Positions 17,333-31,670 are shown, counted from the first letter of the stretch. The stretch: 34,727 nt of DNA from a bacterium (GCA_030427205.1 JAUHXC010000074.1:1-34727), one strand, 5' to 3'. Program-made: numbers and translations. Notes: generated from the letters alone by a model not told the origin.

Positions 17333-18031
17333 TCAGGCTCCCTTCTTGGCCAGCTCGGGGCCCTGCGGAGGGTCGACGGGTTCGCCCTCGTCGTGCTTGA
17401 GGCGCGCGAGCACGATGCGTCCGAGGAAGTCGGTATTGCCGACTCGGGTCTTCACCATGCCCTTGAAGTAGTTGAACATGACCACCGCGGGGATGGCGAC
17501 GAGCAGGCCGACGGCGGTCGCCACCAGGGCCTCGGCGATACCCGGACCGACCACTTCGAGGCCGCCCTTGGGATTGTCGCCGAGCGCCTTGAACGAGATG
17601 ATGATGCCGATGACGGTGCCGAAGAGGCCGATGAACGGCGCGTTGTTGCCCAGCGTGCCGAAGTAGGTCAGGAAGCGCTCGAAGCGCTGCCTCTCGCGGG
17701 CCAACGAGCTGAGGATGATTTGCTCGACGACGTGCGAGCCGCGGTCATAGGCCTCGAGGGCGTCGGCGAGCACCCGCTCCTCCATCGCGTGGCCGCGGGC
17801 GACGCGGGCCCGCGCCTTGGCGAGATCACGATCGTCGAGCAGGCGCACGAGGTCGCGGGCGATGGCCGGCGCATCGACCCGCGTGCCGAGGAACAGCCGC
17901 AGCCGCTCGAAGAACAGTACGATCGCGATGAACCCCAACACGATCATCAGCCACATCACCCACTCCGCGCCGAGCTCGGAGAAGCTGAGGAAGGCGCCGA
18001 TGACCGAGAATCCTTCTTCCTGAGCACCCAT
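17333..18031 (-). CDS. exbB: ExbB/TolQ/MotA-family proton-channel subunit
   Basis: 232 residues from the ATG at 18031, with a GGAG ribosome-binding site upstream. It has three membrane segments: about residues 22-43 (AEWVMWLMIVLGFIAIVLFF), about 130-150 (NAPFIGLFGTVIGIIISF) and about 165-190 (ALVATAVGLLVAIPAVVMFN). GLFGTVIGI and the TAVGLLVAIPA stretch are typical of MotA/TolQ/ExbB. A large cytoplasmic loop separates helices 1 and 2. It forms the pentameric core around the ExbD dimer. First gene of the operon; transcription must start in the 249-bp gap shared with yebC. Confidence 0.94.
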   Translation of the reverse strand: MGAQEEGFSVIGAFLSFSELGAEWVMWLMIVLGFIAIVLFFERLRLFLGTRVDAPAIARDLVRLLDDRDLAKARARVARGHAMEERVLADALEAYDRGSHVVEQIILSSLARERQRFERFLTYFGTLGNNAPFIGLFGTVIGIIISFKALGDNPKGGLEVVGPGIAEALVATAVGLLVAIPAVVMFNYFKGMVKTRVGNTDFLGRIVLARLKHDEGEPVDPPQGPELAKKGA

Positions 18032-18171
18032 CTGGTGTACCGCTCCATCCGGCGGACGGCGCCGGGTTCGATCGTCGCGAGGTTGCCTGGCTCTTGATGC
18101 CGGGCCCGTTCGGGCTCCGGAGCGCCATTGCGATGCAGGCCGGCACCCGGTGGTCGCTCCGGAACGTATCT

Positions 18172-18241
18172 TTTTGCCTCACGGCCGCGATACAGCGGGC
18201 CGCCGGTGGGGCTTTTGCCTCTCGGGGGCGTACGCTATGCT
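18172..18241 (+). promoter_or_regulatory. Candidate yebC promoter region with a direct repeat
   Basis: The 249-bp gap between exbB and yebC holds a 9-bp direct repeat, TTTTGCCTC, at 18172-18180 and 18213-18221. TATGCT (18236-18241) is a plausible -10, but the matching -35 is poor. Start would be near 18248, about 33 nt before the yebC ATG. No other clear signal was seen in the gap. Confidence 0.35.
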
Positions 18242-18280
18242 GCCGGGCGGCCAATCGACGAAAGCCAGCGAGAGGGGTGC

Positions 18281-19033
18281 ATGTCAGGCCACAATAAATG
18301 GAGCACGATCAAGCACAAGAAGGCCAAGGCCGATGCGGCGCGCGGCAAGCTCTTCACCCGCTTGATCCGGGAGTTGGTGGTCGCCACCCGCGAAGGCGGC
18401 AAGGATCCCGACGGCAACGCCCGGCTGCGGTCGGCGATCACGACCGCCCGCAACGCGAACATGCCCAACGACACCGTCGAGCGGGCCATCAAGCGCGGCG
18501 CCGGCGAGATCGAGGGCGCGACCTATGAAGAGGTGACCTACGAGGGCTACGGCCCGGGCGGGGTGGCGTTCTTCATCGAGACGACCACTGACAACCGCAA
18601 CCGCACCGTCGCCGAGCTGCGCCATCTGCTGTCGAAGCGCGGCGGCAACCTGGGCACCGATGGCTCGGTGGCCTGGATGTTCGAGCGCAAGGGCCTCATC
18701 GAGGTCAAGAAGGGCGAGCACAAGTTCGAGCACATCTTCGAAGCGGCGCTGGAGGCCGGCGCGGCCGACGTCGAGGTCGGCGAAGAGATCTTCGAGGTCT
18801 ATACCGAGTTCACCGACCTGCACGAAGTCTCGGGCGCGCTCGAGTCGGCGGGCTTCGAGATCAACGAGAGCAAGCCGGTGCGGCTGCCCGATACGCCGAT
18901 GTCGGTCGAGGGCACGACCGCCGAGCAGACCCTGGCGATCATGGAGCTGCTCGAAGAGCACGACGACGTCTCCAACGTGTTCACCAACGCCGACATCTCC
19001 GACGAAGAGATGGAGCGGCTGTCGTCGAGTTGA
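18281..19033 (+). CDS. yebC: YebC/PmpR-family protein
   Basis: 250 residues from the ATG at 18281, after GAGAGGGG. It opens with the family signature SGHNKWSTIKHKKAKADAAR and carries NMPNDTVERAIKRGAG and YEGYGPGGVAFFIE. Length equals the family norm (about 240-250). YebC-type proteins were described as DNA-binding regulators, and more recent work links relatives to ribosome function on proline stretches. That is of interest in a genome with long Pro-rich stalks, but no direct link is visible. It heads a yebC-ruvC-ruvA-ruvB cluster, an order seen in many proteobacteria, and its stop overlaps the ruvC start (TTGA). Confidence 0.96.
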   Translation: MSGHNKWSTIKHKKAKADAARGKLFTRLIRELVVATREGGKDPDGNARLRSAITTARNANMPNDTVERAIKRGAGEIEGATYEEVTYEGYGPGGVAFFIETTTDNRNRTVAELRHLLSKRGGNLGTDGSVAWMFERKGLIEVKKGEHKFEHIFEAALEAGAADVEVGEEIFEVYTEFTDLHEVSGALESAGFEINESKPVRLPDTPMSVEGTTAEQTLAIMELLEEHDDVSNVFTNADISDEEMERLSSS

Positions 19034-19647
19034 GCGGCGGCGCCATCCGGGTGCTGGGCGTCGACCCGGGCACCCGCCTCTGCGGTTGGGGGATCGTCGC
19101 GCGGGCCGGCTCGGCGGTGCGCCACGTGGACAACGGGGTCGTGGTGCTCGACGAGAAGGCGGCCCTCGCGAGCCGGCTGGCGGTGCTCATGCAGCGGCTC
19201 GACGCGTTGATCGCCGAGTATCGCCCGACCCTGGCGGCGGTGGAGACCGTCTTTCACAACCGCAACGCCCGCAGCGCGCTGACCCTGGGCCACGCCCGCG
19301 GCGTCGCGCTGGCCGTGGCCGCGGGGCGCGGGCTCGAGATCCACGAGTACACCCCGCAGCAGATCAAGAAGGCGGTCAGCGGCAGCGGCCGGGCCAGTAA
19401 AGAGCAGGTGCAGCAGATGGTCACGATGCAGCTCGGCCTCGCCGAGCCGCCGCAGGCCGACGCCGCCGACGCGGTCGCCGCGGCGCTCTGCCATGCGCAG
19501 CACCTCGCGCTCGGCCTTCCGGTGGTTCAACTGCCGCCCAAACCCAAGGGCGGCCGGCGCAAGTCGCAGGCCGCGCTCGAAGCGTTGGTGGCCCGGCAGC
19601 AAGCAGCGGCCCGCACGCGGGCCCGAAATCGAGGAGGCAGCCGATGA
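19030..19647 (+). CDS. ruvC: Crossover-junction endodeoxyribonuclease RuvC
   Basis: 205 residues from the TTG at 19030, overlapping the yebC stop by 4 nt (TTGA). RuvC cuts Holliday junctions as a dimer. The RNase H-fold acidic residues are visible: Asp12 in GVDPGTRLCGWG, Glu72 in VETVFHNRNA, and the Asp pair in ADAADAVAAALCHAQH. The loop YTPQQIKKAVSGSGRASKEQ is also typical. The last 30-35 residues (PKGGRRKSQ... RTRARNRGGSR) are a basic extension beyond the E. coli length of 173 and may add DNA contacts. Downstream, ruvA starts inside the ruvC stop (ATGA). Confidence 0.96.
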   Translation: MSGGAIRVLGVDPGTRLCGWGIVARAGSAVRHVDNGVVVLDEKAALASRLAVLMQRLDALIAEYRPTLAAVETVFHNRNARSALTLGHARGVALAVAAGRGLEIHEYTPQQIKKAVSGSGRASKEQVQQMVTMQLGLAEPPQADAADAVAAALCHAQHLALGLPVVQLPPKPKGGRRKSQAALEALVARQQAAARTRARNRGGSR

Positions 19648-20222
19648 TCGGCCGGCTCGAAGGCACGGTGCTCGACAAGTCGGCCGGCGGCGTACTGCTC
19701 GGCGTCGGCGGCGTCGGCTACGAGGTGCAATGCCCTTTGACGGTGATCGACCGGCTGCCCCGCAAGGGCGCGTCGTGCACCTTGTCGATCCACACCTATG
19801 TCCGTGAAGACCAGCTCAGCCTCTTCGGCTTCGGCTCGGTCGACGAGCGGCGGCTGTTTCGTCAGCTCATCGGCGTCTCGGGCATCGGCCCGCGGCTGGG
19901 CCTCGCCTGCCTGTCGGGCATGGACGCCGAGACGTTGATCGCCGCCATCGCCAACAGCGACGTCAAAGCGCTGAGCCGCACACCGGGCATCGGCAAGCGC
20001 ACCGCCGAGCGCATCGTGCTCGAGCTCAAAGACAAGGTGGGCGGCGTGCCCGGCCGCCCGGCGGCGCGCGGCGGCCTGTTGGCCGATCTGGAGAGCGCGC
20101 TGGGCAACCTGGGCTACTCGGCCCGCGAGGTCGAGAAGCTGCTGGTCAGCCTCGGCGAGGACGCGGCGTCGATGGACTTCGAGTCGCTCCTGCGCGAAGC
20201 CCTCAAGCGGCTGCGTCGCTGA
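19644..20222 (+). CDS. ruvA: Holliday-junction-binding protein RuvA
   Basis: 192 residues from the ATG at 19644, overlapping the ruvC stop by 4 nt. MIGRLEGTVLDKSAGGVLLG begins the OB-fold domain (to about residue 63). The two helix-hairpin-helix motifs are in FRQLIGVSGIGPRLGLACL and LSRTPGIGKRTAERIVLEL. The C-terminal domain, about 50 residues (LGYSAREVEKLL...), contacts RuvB. RuvA tetramers clamp the junction and load RuvB. Length is slightly under that of E. coli (203). Confidence 0.96.
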   Translation: MIGRLEGTVLDKSAGGVLLGVGGVGYEVQCPLTVIDRLPRKGASCTLSIHTYVREDQLSLFGFGSVDERRLFRQLIGVSGIGPRLGLACLSGMDAETLIAAIANSDVKALSRTPGIGKRTAERIVLELKDKVGGVPGRPAARGGLLADLESALGNLGYSAREVEKLLVSLGEDAASMDFESLLREALKRLRR

Positions 20223-20286
20223 CGGCCCCATCTCTTCGCGGCCCGTGGCACTGGACAGGCGTGCAGACCACAGGTAGAGAAAACCC

Positions 20287-21324
<1,038 letters not shown>

Positions 21325-21418
21325 GCGGCCCGCGGTGTCGGCAGCGACCTTTGAACCCGACGGCGAGTCTGGTACAGCGCACAGTCTGAAGGCACAGTCG
21401 TTCGCACTGGAGGTGGCC

Positions 21419-22771
21419 GTGTTCGACAAGGTTCTGATCGCCAACCGCGGCGAGATCGCCGCCCGCATCATCTCGGTGCTCAAGGCGCGGGGCATCGGCA
21501 CCGTCGCGGTCTACAGCGACGCCGACGCCGACGCGCCCCACGTCGCGCTCGCCGATGAAGCGGTGCGCATCGGGCCCGCGCCGGTGCGCGACAGCTACCT
21601 GAATCAAGACGCCATCTTCGACGCGGCCCACAGCACCAAGGCCGACGCCATCCACCCCGGCTATGGGCTGCTGTCGGAGAACGCCGGCTTCTCCCGCCGC
21701 TGCGCCGAGTCGGGGCCGGTCTTCATCGGGCCCGGGCCGGGCGTCATCGACGCGATGGGCGACAAGGCCCGCGCCCGCGCCACCGCCCAGGCGGCGGGCG
21801 TGCCGGTGGTGCCGGGCAGCGACGGCCCGGTGGACGACGCCGAGGCGGCGGCCATCGCCGAGCGCATGGGCTATCCGCTGCTCGTCAAGGCGGCCGGCGG
21901 CGGCGGCGGCATCGGCATGCAGCTCGTCAAGAAGGCCAGCAAGCTCGAGCGCGCCCTGGCCAGCTGCCGCGATCGCGGCGCGAGCAGCTTCGGCAACGCG
22001 GCGGTCTACATCGAGAAGTTCATCGAATCGCCGCGGCACATCGAAGTCCAGGTCCTCTTCGACCAGCACGGCAACGGGGTGCACCTCTTCGAGCGGGAGT
22101 GCACCCTGCAGCGACGGCACCAGAAGGTGGTCGAGGAGGCCCCCTCCCCCTTCGTGCAGGCCCATCCCCACATCCGCGAGCAGATCTGCGGTGCCGCGAT
22201 GGCCGCGGCGAGCGCGATCGGCTACGTCAACGCCGGCACGGTCGAGTTCGTGATGGGGCCCGACGGCGACTTCTACTTCATCGAGATGAACACCCGACTG
22301 CAGGTCGAGCACCCGGTCACCGAGGCGATCACCGGCGTCGACCTGATCAACTGGCAGGTCGACATCGCCGCCGGTGCGAAGCTGACGCTCGATCAATCGG
22401 CCCTCGCGATCGACGGGCACGCCATCGAGTGCCGGATCTACGCCGAAGATCCGGACAAGCGCTTCCTGCCGCGCCCGGGTACGCTCGGGCGCTTCGAGGC
22501 CCCCACCGGCGAAGGCATCCGGGTCGACGCCGGCTACGGTTCAGGGCAAGAGGTGACCCCGTACTACGATCCGATGCTGGCCAAGCTCATCGCGCACGGG
22601 CCCGACCGAGGCACCGCCACCGCCCGGGCCCAGGGCGCTCTGGAGCGGTTCGTCATCGAGGGGGTGACGACCAATCGCGACTTCGTGCGGGCCGTGCTCG
22701 CCGAGCCCGCGTTCGCCGCCGGCCAGTTCGATACCGGCTGGCTCGAGACCTACGCCAAGGGGCGCGGCTGA
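21419..22771 (+). CDS. Biotin carboxylase subunit (AccC/YngH-like)
   Basis: 450 residues from the GTG at 21419 (MFDKVLIANRGEIAARIISV), with GGAGG just upstream; a GTG two codons earlier is also possible. ATP-grasp biotin carboxylase motifs are present: HPGYGLLSENAGF, the Gly-rich loop AAGGGGGIGM, VEEAPSPF, and EMNTRLQVEHPVTE with the catalytic Glu/Asn/Arg set. The enzyme carboxylates biotin on a carrier using ATP and bicarbonate. The next gene supplies a small biotin carrier. No carboxyltransferase gene is present here, so the acyl-CoA (or other) acceptor is unknown. Size and pairing resemble Bacillus YngH/YngHB more than the classical accB-accC operon. Confidence 0.93.
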   Translation: MFDKVLIANRGEIAARIISVLKARGIGTVAVYSDADADAPHVALADEAVRIGPAPVRDSYLNQDAIFDAAHSTKADAIHPGYGLLSENAGFSRRCAESGPVFIGPGPGVIDAMGDKARARATAQAAGVPVVPGSDGPVDDAEAAAIAERMGYPLLVKAAGGGGGIGMQLVKKASKLERALASCRDRGASSFGNAAVYIEKFIESPRHIEVQVLFDQHGNGVHLFERECTLQRRHQKVVEEAPSPFVQAHPHIREQICGAAMAAASAIGYVNAGTVEFVMGPDGDFYFIEMNTRLQVEHPVTEAITGVDLINWQVDIAAGAKLTLDQSALAIDGHAIECRIYAEDPDKRFLPRPGTLGRFEAPTGEGIRVDAGYGSGQEVTPYYDPMLAKLIAHGPDRGTATARAQGALERFVIEGVTTNRDFVRAVLAEPAFAAGQFDTGWLETYAKGRG

Positions 22772-22792
22772 CGCCCGCGCAGGAGGAGAGAT

Positions 22793-23008
22793 ATGGACAT
22801 CAAGGCGCATATCACCGGGACCGTCTGGAAGATCGAGGTCGAGGTCGGGGAAGAGGTCGAGGAGGACGACATCGTCATGATCCTCGAGTCGATGAAGATG
22901 GAGATGCCCATCGAAGCCCCGGCCGACGGCAAGATCCTGAAGATTCTCGTGGCCGAAGGCGAAGCGGTCAAAGAAGACCAGGTCGTGGCCATCATGGAGG
23001 AAGACTGA
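22793..23008 (+). CDS. Minimal biotin carrier protein (YngHB/BLAP-like)
   Basis: 71 residues from the ATG at 22793, 4 nt after AGGAGGAG. It is a bare biotinyl/lipoyl domain: ITGTVWKIEVEVGEEVEEDD, then LESMKMEMPIEA with the biotinylated lysine in SMKM, then the mirrored strand half DGKILKILVAEGEAV. There is no N-terminal extension of the kind found in AccB. Single-domain carriers with ESMKM occur next to biotin carboxylases in acyl-CoA carboxylase modules. It must work with the upstream carboxylase and an unlinked carboxyltransferase. Confidence 0.93.
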   Translation: MDIKAHITGTVWKIEVEVGEEVEEDDIVMILESMKMEMPIEAPADGKILKILVAEGEAVKEDQVVAIMEED

Positions 23009-23038
23009 CACCGACCGTCACTCAGCTGACGTTCGGTG
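23009..23038 (+). terminator. Hairpin directly after the biotin-carrier stop codon
   Basis: CACCGACCGTCA (23009-23020) and TGACGTTCGGTG (23027-23038) pair over 12 positions with one mismatch and a 6-nt loop, immediately after TGA. There is no T-tract; it still isolates the carboxylase genes from the giant gene downstream. Confidence 0.55.
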
Positions 23039-23049
23039 ACCCGGCTGGA

Positions 23050-23080
23050 TTGGCATCCATCGGCCGACCTCCGGGATAAT
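23050..23080 (+). promoter_or_regulatory. Candidate promoter for the MopE-repeat lipoprotein
   Basis: TTGGCA (23050-23055) and GATAAT (23075-23080) match -35 and -10 elements well, but the 19-nt spacer is long. Start would be near 23087, about 60 nt before the GTG at 23149. Confidence 0.4.
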
Positions 23081-23148
23081 AGTGCGTTTCCGACTACCCG
23101 CTTGCGGTATCAACTACGCGATGCCGGAGCCGAAAAGGGGGACGCGCC

Positions 23149-28284
<5,136 letters not shown>

Positions 28285-28308
28285 CCGACCGCAGCGACGG
28301 CGCCCGGC

Positions 28309-29625
28309 TCACTCGGGCAGGGCGCCGACCCACCGCTTGAAGACATCCCCCCGCTCGTCGAAGCCGCGGTAGGCGTCGAAGCTCGACGCCGCCGGCGAGA
28401 GCACCACCGCGTCCCCCGCTTCGGCGACCTCGGCCGCCCGCTGCACCGCGGAGGCCATGTCCCCGACCATCGACACCGGCACCCGCGCCCCGACCAGCTC
28501 GCGCAGCCGGGCGGCGGTCTGCCCGGTCACGATCAGGTGGCGCACCCCATCGAGCGCGCTGAGGAACGGGTCGAGCGAGATGCCCTTCTCGTAGCCCCCC
28601 GCGATCACGACCCGCGGCCCGTCGAGCGCGCGCAGCCCGGCGCCGGCGGCGTGGGGGTTGGTGGCCTTGCTGTCGTTGATCCAGCGCACCCCGCGCCAGG
28701 TGCGCACCGGCTCCATGCGATGGGGCAGCCCGCGATAGCCGCGCAGGCCGGCGAGCATCGAGCCCAGCGGCGCGCCGAGGGCCCGGCCGGCGGCGAGGGC
28801 GGCCAGGGCGTTGGCCTGGTTGTGGCGGCCCATCACCGGCAGATCGGCGGCGGGCATCAGCGGTCGGTCATCGACGGTGAGCTGGCCCCCGCGCACGCCG
28901 AATCCACGCTGCATCGGGTGGATCGCGAACGCCACCCGCCGCACCCCCGCCGGCAGCGCCGCCGGCCCGACCCGCGGATCTTCGGCGCGCAGCACCGCGG
29001 TGCCACCCGGCGGCAGATCCCGCAGCAGCCGCAGCTTGGCGGCGGCGTAGGCTTCGAAGTCGCCGTCGAAGTAGTCGGCGTGGTCCTCGGCGATGTTGGT
29101 CAACACCGCCACCTGGGGCGCAAACCGCCGGCACGACCAGATCTGGAAGGCGCTGATCTCGGCGACCACGACCCCCTCGGGCCCGACGTCGCGCACCCGG
29201 GCGCTCAGGGGCTCGCCGATGTTGCCGGCGACCACCACCGGGCGCCCGGCGGCCCGCAGGCAGGCGGCGATCATCTCGGTGGTGGTGCTCTTGCCGTCGG
29301 TGCCGCCGATGGCCACGATCGGCGCGGTCGCCACCGACGCGGCCAGCTCGACCTCGCCCATCAACCGCACGCCGCCTTCGACCGCCGCCCGCAGCGCCGG
29401 GGTGCCCGGGCGGATGCCGGGGCTCGGCACCAGCACCTCGGCCCCGTCGAGCACGTTGCCCCCGCCGCGCAGCTCGACCCGCGGATCGAGCCCCTCGACC
29501 TCCGGCGAATCCCGGTTGTCGCTGAGCACCACCGAGGCCCCCAGATCGACCAGCAGGTTGGCCGCCGCCACCCCGCTGCGCGCGGCGCCCCACACCGCCA
29601 CCCGGCGGCCGGCCCAGCGGCTCAT
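28309..29625 (-). CDS. murD: UDP-N-acetylmuramoyl-L-alanine--D-glutamate ligase MurD
   Basis: 438 residues from the ATG at 29625, overlapping the murC stop by 4 nt (ATGA). It adds D-Glu to UDP-MurNAc-L-Ala in the cytoplasm. Motifs are an N-terminal Rossmann-like GAARSGVAAANLL, the ATP loop GGTDGKSTTTEM, EISAFQIW, GRHNQANALAALA, LPHRMEPV, WINDSKATNPHA, and LSPAASSFDAYRGFDERGD. The ATP loop has Asp where MurD usually has Asn (GTNGKST), and EDHADYF replaces the common EDHxDRY/H. The assignment as MurD is still secure. It converges on the giant lipoprotein gene with a 24-bp gap and lies away from a dcw cluster. Confidence 0.92.
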   Translation of the reverse strand: MSRWAGRRVAVWGAARSGVAAANLLVDLGASVVLSDNRDSPEVEGLDPRVELRGGGNVLDGAEVLVPSPGIRPGTPALRAAVEGGVRLMGEVELAASVATAPIVAIGGTDGKSTTTEMIAACLRAAGRPVVVAGNIGEPLSARVRDVGPEGVVVAEISAFQIWSCRRFAPQVAVLTNIAEDHADYFDGDFEAYAAAKLRLLRDLPPGGTAVLRAEDPRVGPAALPAGVRRVAFAIHPMQRGFGVRGGQLTVDDRPLMPAADLPVMGRHNQANALAALAAGRALGAPLGSMLAGLRGYRGLPHRMEPVRTWRGVRWINDSKATNPHAAGAGLRALDGPRVVIAGGYEKGISLDPFLSALDGVRHLIVTGQTAARLRELVGARVPVSMVGDMASAVQRAAEVAEAGDAVVLSPAASSFDAYRGFDERGDVFKRWVGALPE

Positions 29626-30998
29626 GGCGCGGCGTCGAGGCGATCGGCCCAGGTATCGGCCATGCGGAAGAAGTCGTCGCCGCCGAAGAAGACCACCATG
29701 TCCCCCGGCTGCACCCGCCCGTCGAGGAAGGGCACCACGTCCAGGTTCTGCTCGACGTAGTGCACCGTATTGCCGCCTTTGCGCAGCACCTCGCAGAACC
29801 ACGGCGTATCGATGCCGTCGATCGGGCGCTCCTCGGCGGCATACATCCGGGTGATCACCAGATCGTCGGCCGCCGACATCGCCTCGGCGTACTCCTCGCC
29901 GTGGTAGCGCATCAGGGTGAAGCGGTAGGGCTTGAAGACACACCAGATGCGCCCGTGCGGCATCTTCAGCGCGCTCTGCAGCACCCGCCGCATACCGGTC
30001 GGGTGCGAGATGTAGTCCTTCACGATGGTCAGCCCGCCGGCCTTACGCACCGTGAACCGGTTCTCCAGCCCGCGATAGGTGCTCAGCGCCTCGGCCACCG
30101 TCTCGAACGGCAGCCCGAGCGCGCCCATCGCCACCGCGATCGCCCCGGCGGCGTTGTCGGCGTTGTAGTTGCCCGGGATCGGAAGCCGGATGCGCCCCAG
30201 CATCGTGCCGCCGCGCCAGGCGTCGAAGCTCACCGCGTCCCCGTGGTCCTCGACCGCCCGGGCGGCGAAGTCCAGCGGGCCGTCGACGGTGCCGTAGCGC
30301 ATGAACGGCTTCGAGATGCGCTCGGCGAGCTGCTGAACCCCGGGGCAATCCCAGTTGAGCGCCAGGGTCTCCAGGGCCGGGTTCTTGTCGATGAACTCGG
30401 CCATCGTGCCGATGATGTCGTCCAGGCCGCTGTAGAAGTTGAGGTGGTCGACCTCGATGTTGTTGACCACCACGTGCCGCGGCCGCAGGTTCAGGTGGCT
30501 GCGATCGCTCTCGTCCACCTCGGCCACCGCGTGCTTGCCCTGCCCCACCCGAGCGTTGGTCCCGTAATTCTGCAGCATGCCGCCGATGAGGAAGGTCGGA
30601 TCGGCCCCGGCGGCGATCAGGCAGTGGGTGATCATCGCCGAGACGGTGCCCTTGCCGTGGGTGCCGGTCACCCCGACGCTGATCCGATCGGTCAGCGCCA
30701 GCCCCAGCATGTCGGAGCGGTGGGCCTCGGGCTTGGCCTGCTCCCGGGCGGCGACCCGCTCGAGGTTGTCGTGGGGCACCGCCGTCGAGTGCACCACCAC
30801 GTCGGCCCCGTCGATATTCGACGCCGCGTGGCCGATGACGATCGGGATGCCCATCGCCCGCAGGGCCTCGGTGATGGCGCTCTCGCGCACGTCGGAGCCC
30901 TGGACCCGCACCCCTTGCTGATGCAGCACCCGGGCGACGGCGCTCACGCCGATGCCGCCGATACCGACAAAGTGATAGGTTCGTTCGCGAGACCACAT
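29622..30998 (-). CDS. murC: UDP-N-acetylmuramate--L-alanine ligase-like MurC (divergent)
   Basis: 458 residues from the ATG at 30998, since the Rossmann start (YHFVGIGGIGVSAVARVL) leaves no room for a later one. GAGGA lies 9 nt upstream. Mur ligase features are VHSTAVPHDN, ATP loop GTHGKGTVSAM, AEVDESDRSHLNL, NNIEVDHLNFYSG and RIWCVFKPYRFT. Several normally conserved positions differ: GTHGKT reads GTHGKG, DDYAHHP reads KDYISHP, FQPHRY reads FKPYRF, and GRHN reads GNYN. It is clearly MurC rather than Mpl by the central TNIEADH-type region and the DLVITRMYAAEERPIDGID stretch, but it is divergent. It is co-transcribed with murD. Confidence 0.83.
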   Translation of the reverse strand: MWSRERTYHFVGIGGIGVSAVARVLHQQGVRVQGSDVRESAITEALRAMGIPIVIGHAASNIDGADVVVHSTAVPHDNLERVAAREQAKPEAHRSDMLGLALTDRISVGVTGTHGKGTVSAMITHCLIAAGADPTFLIGGMLQNYGTNARVGQGKHAVAEVDESDRSHLNLRPRHVVVNNIEVDHLNFYSGLDDIIGTMAEFIDKNPALETLALNWDCPGVQQLAERISKPFMRYGTVDGPLDFAARAVEDHGDAVSFDAWRGGTMLGRIRLPIPGNYNADNAAGAIAVAMGALGLPFETVAEALSTYRGLENRFTVRKAGGLTIVKDYISHPTGMRRVLQSALKMPHGRIWCVFKPYRFTLMRYHGEEYAEAMSAADDLVITRMYAAEERPIDGIDTPWFCEVLRKGGNTVHYVEQNLDVVPFLDGRVQPGDMVVFFGGDDFFRMADTWADRLDAAP

Positions 30999-31001
30999 AG
31001 G

Positions 31002-31013
31002 CGAGGATCCTCG
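31002..31013. promoter_or_regulatory. Palindromic Shine-Dalgarno sequence shared by two divergent genes
   Basis: CGAGGATCCTCG is a perfect 12-bp palindrome. On the plus strand its GAGGA lies 6 nt before the ATG at 31014. On the minus strand its GAGGA lies 9 nt before the murC ATG at 30998. The start codons are only 15 bp apart, so each promoter must lie inside the other gene and the two mRNAs are complementary at their 5' ends. Confidence 0.7.
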
Positions 31014-31670
31014 ATGGGCGGGGGTGGACGGACGCGGCGGAGAATAAGAAGCACCGCCCGGCTTTGCAACGGGCCGGCGCTCAGCCTGACCCTCGGGCTC
31101 GCCGCGCTGATCGGGGGCTGCCAGAGAGAGCCGCCACCGATGCAGCCGGCGCCCGATGCCGGGCCCGCGCCGAGCCCCGACGCCGAGGTCGACGCCGCCG
31201 TGGTGCCGCCGGTCCCGGTGCCGCCGCTCGACCTCTTCCGCCGCATGCCCGATCCGCCCGCGCCCATCGCCGCGGTGCCCGGCGACCTCGCCGAGGGCCT
31301 CGACCGGGCCCGCCCCGGGCTGCGGCCGTCGACCTATACCGAGCGGGTGCGGGTCGAGCGCCCGGCCGACGGCCCGTTCTCGATGATCCACTACCAGCTC
31401 ACCGCCGACGGGCGCGCGGTGCGCGCGGTGCTCGCGACCCTCGTCGAGGGCTACGCCGCGCCCGCCCGCCGGGCGGCGCTCGAAGAGGCGATCACCCAGC
31501 GCCTCGGACCCGGCGAGCCGCTGACCGACAAGGCCTACAGCGGCACCCGCTGGACCACCTTGCCGTTTCGGATCGAGCTGCGCGCCGACGCGGCCACCGG
31601 CGATCTCGAGCTGCTGTACCACCAGCGCGGCCGGGTCGATCCGGTCGCGCCGACGCCCGCCGCGCGCTGA
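31014..31670 (+). CDS. Lipoprotein of unknown function, divergent from murC
   Basis: 218 residues from the ATG at 31014. A long basic n-region (RTRRRIRSTAR) and hydrophobic stretch end in the lipobox ALIGGC (Cys36). A Pro/Ala-rich linker follows to about residue 95. The C-terminal 120 residues are a compact alpha/beta domain (MIHYQLTADGRAVRAVLATL, ARRAALEEAITQRLG, WTTLPFRIELRADAATGDLE). I do not recognise it. The start is supported by the shared Shine-Dalgarno palindrome. A hairpin follows the gene at 31681-31706. Confidence 0.75.
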   Translation: MGGGGRTRRRIRSTARLCNGPALSLTLGLAALIGGCQREPPPMQPAPDAGPAPSPDAEVDAAVVPPVPVPPLDLFRRMPDPPAPIAAVPGDLAEGLDRARPGLRPSTYTERVRVERPADGPFSMIHYQLTADGRAVRAVLATLVEGYAAPARRAALEEAITQRLGPGEPLTDKAYSGTRWTTLPFRIELRADAATGDLELLYHQRGRVDPVAPTPAAR

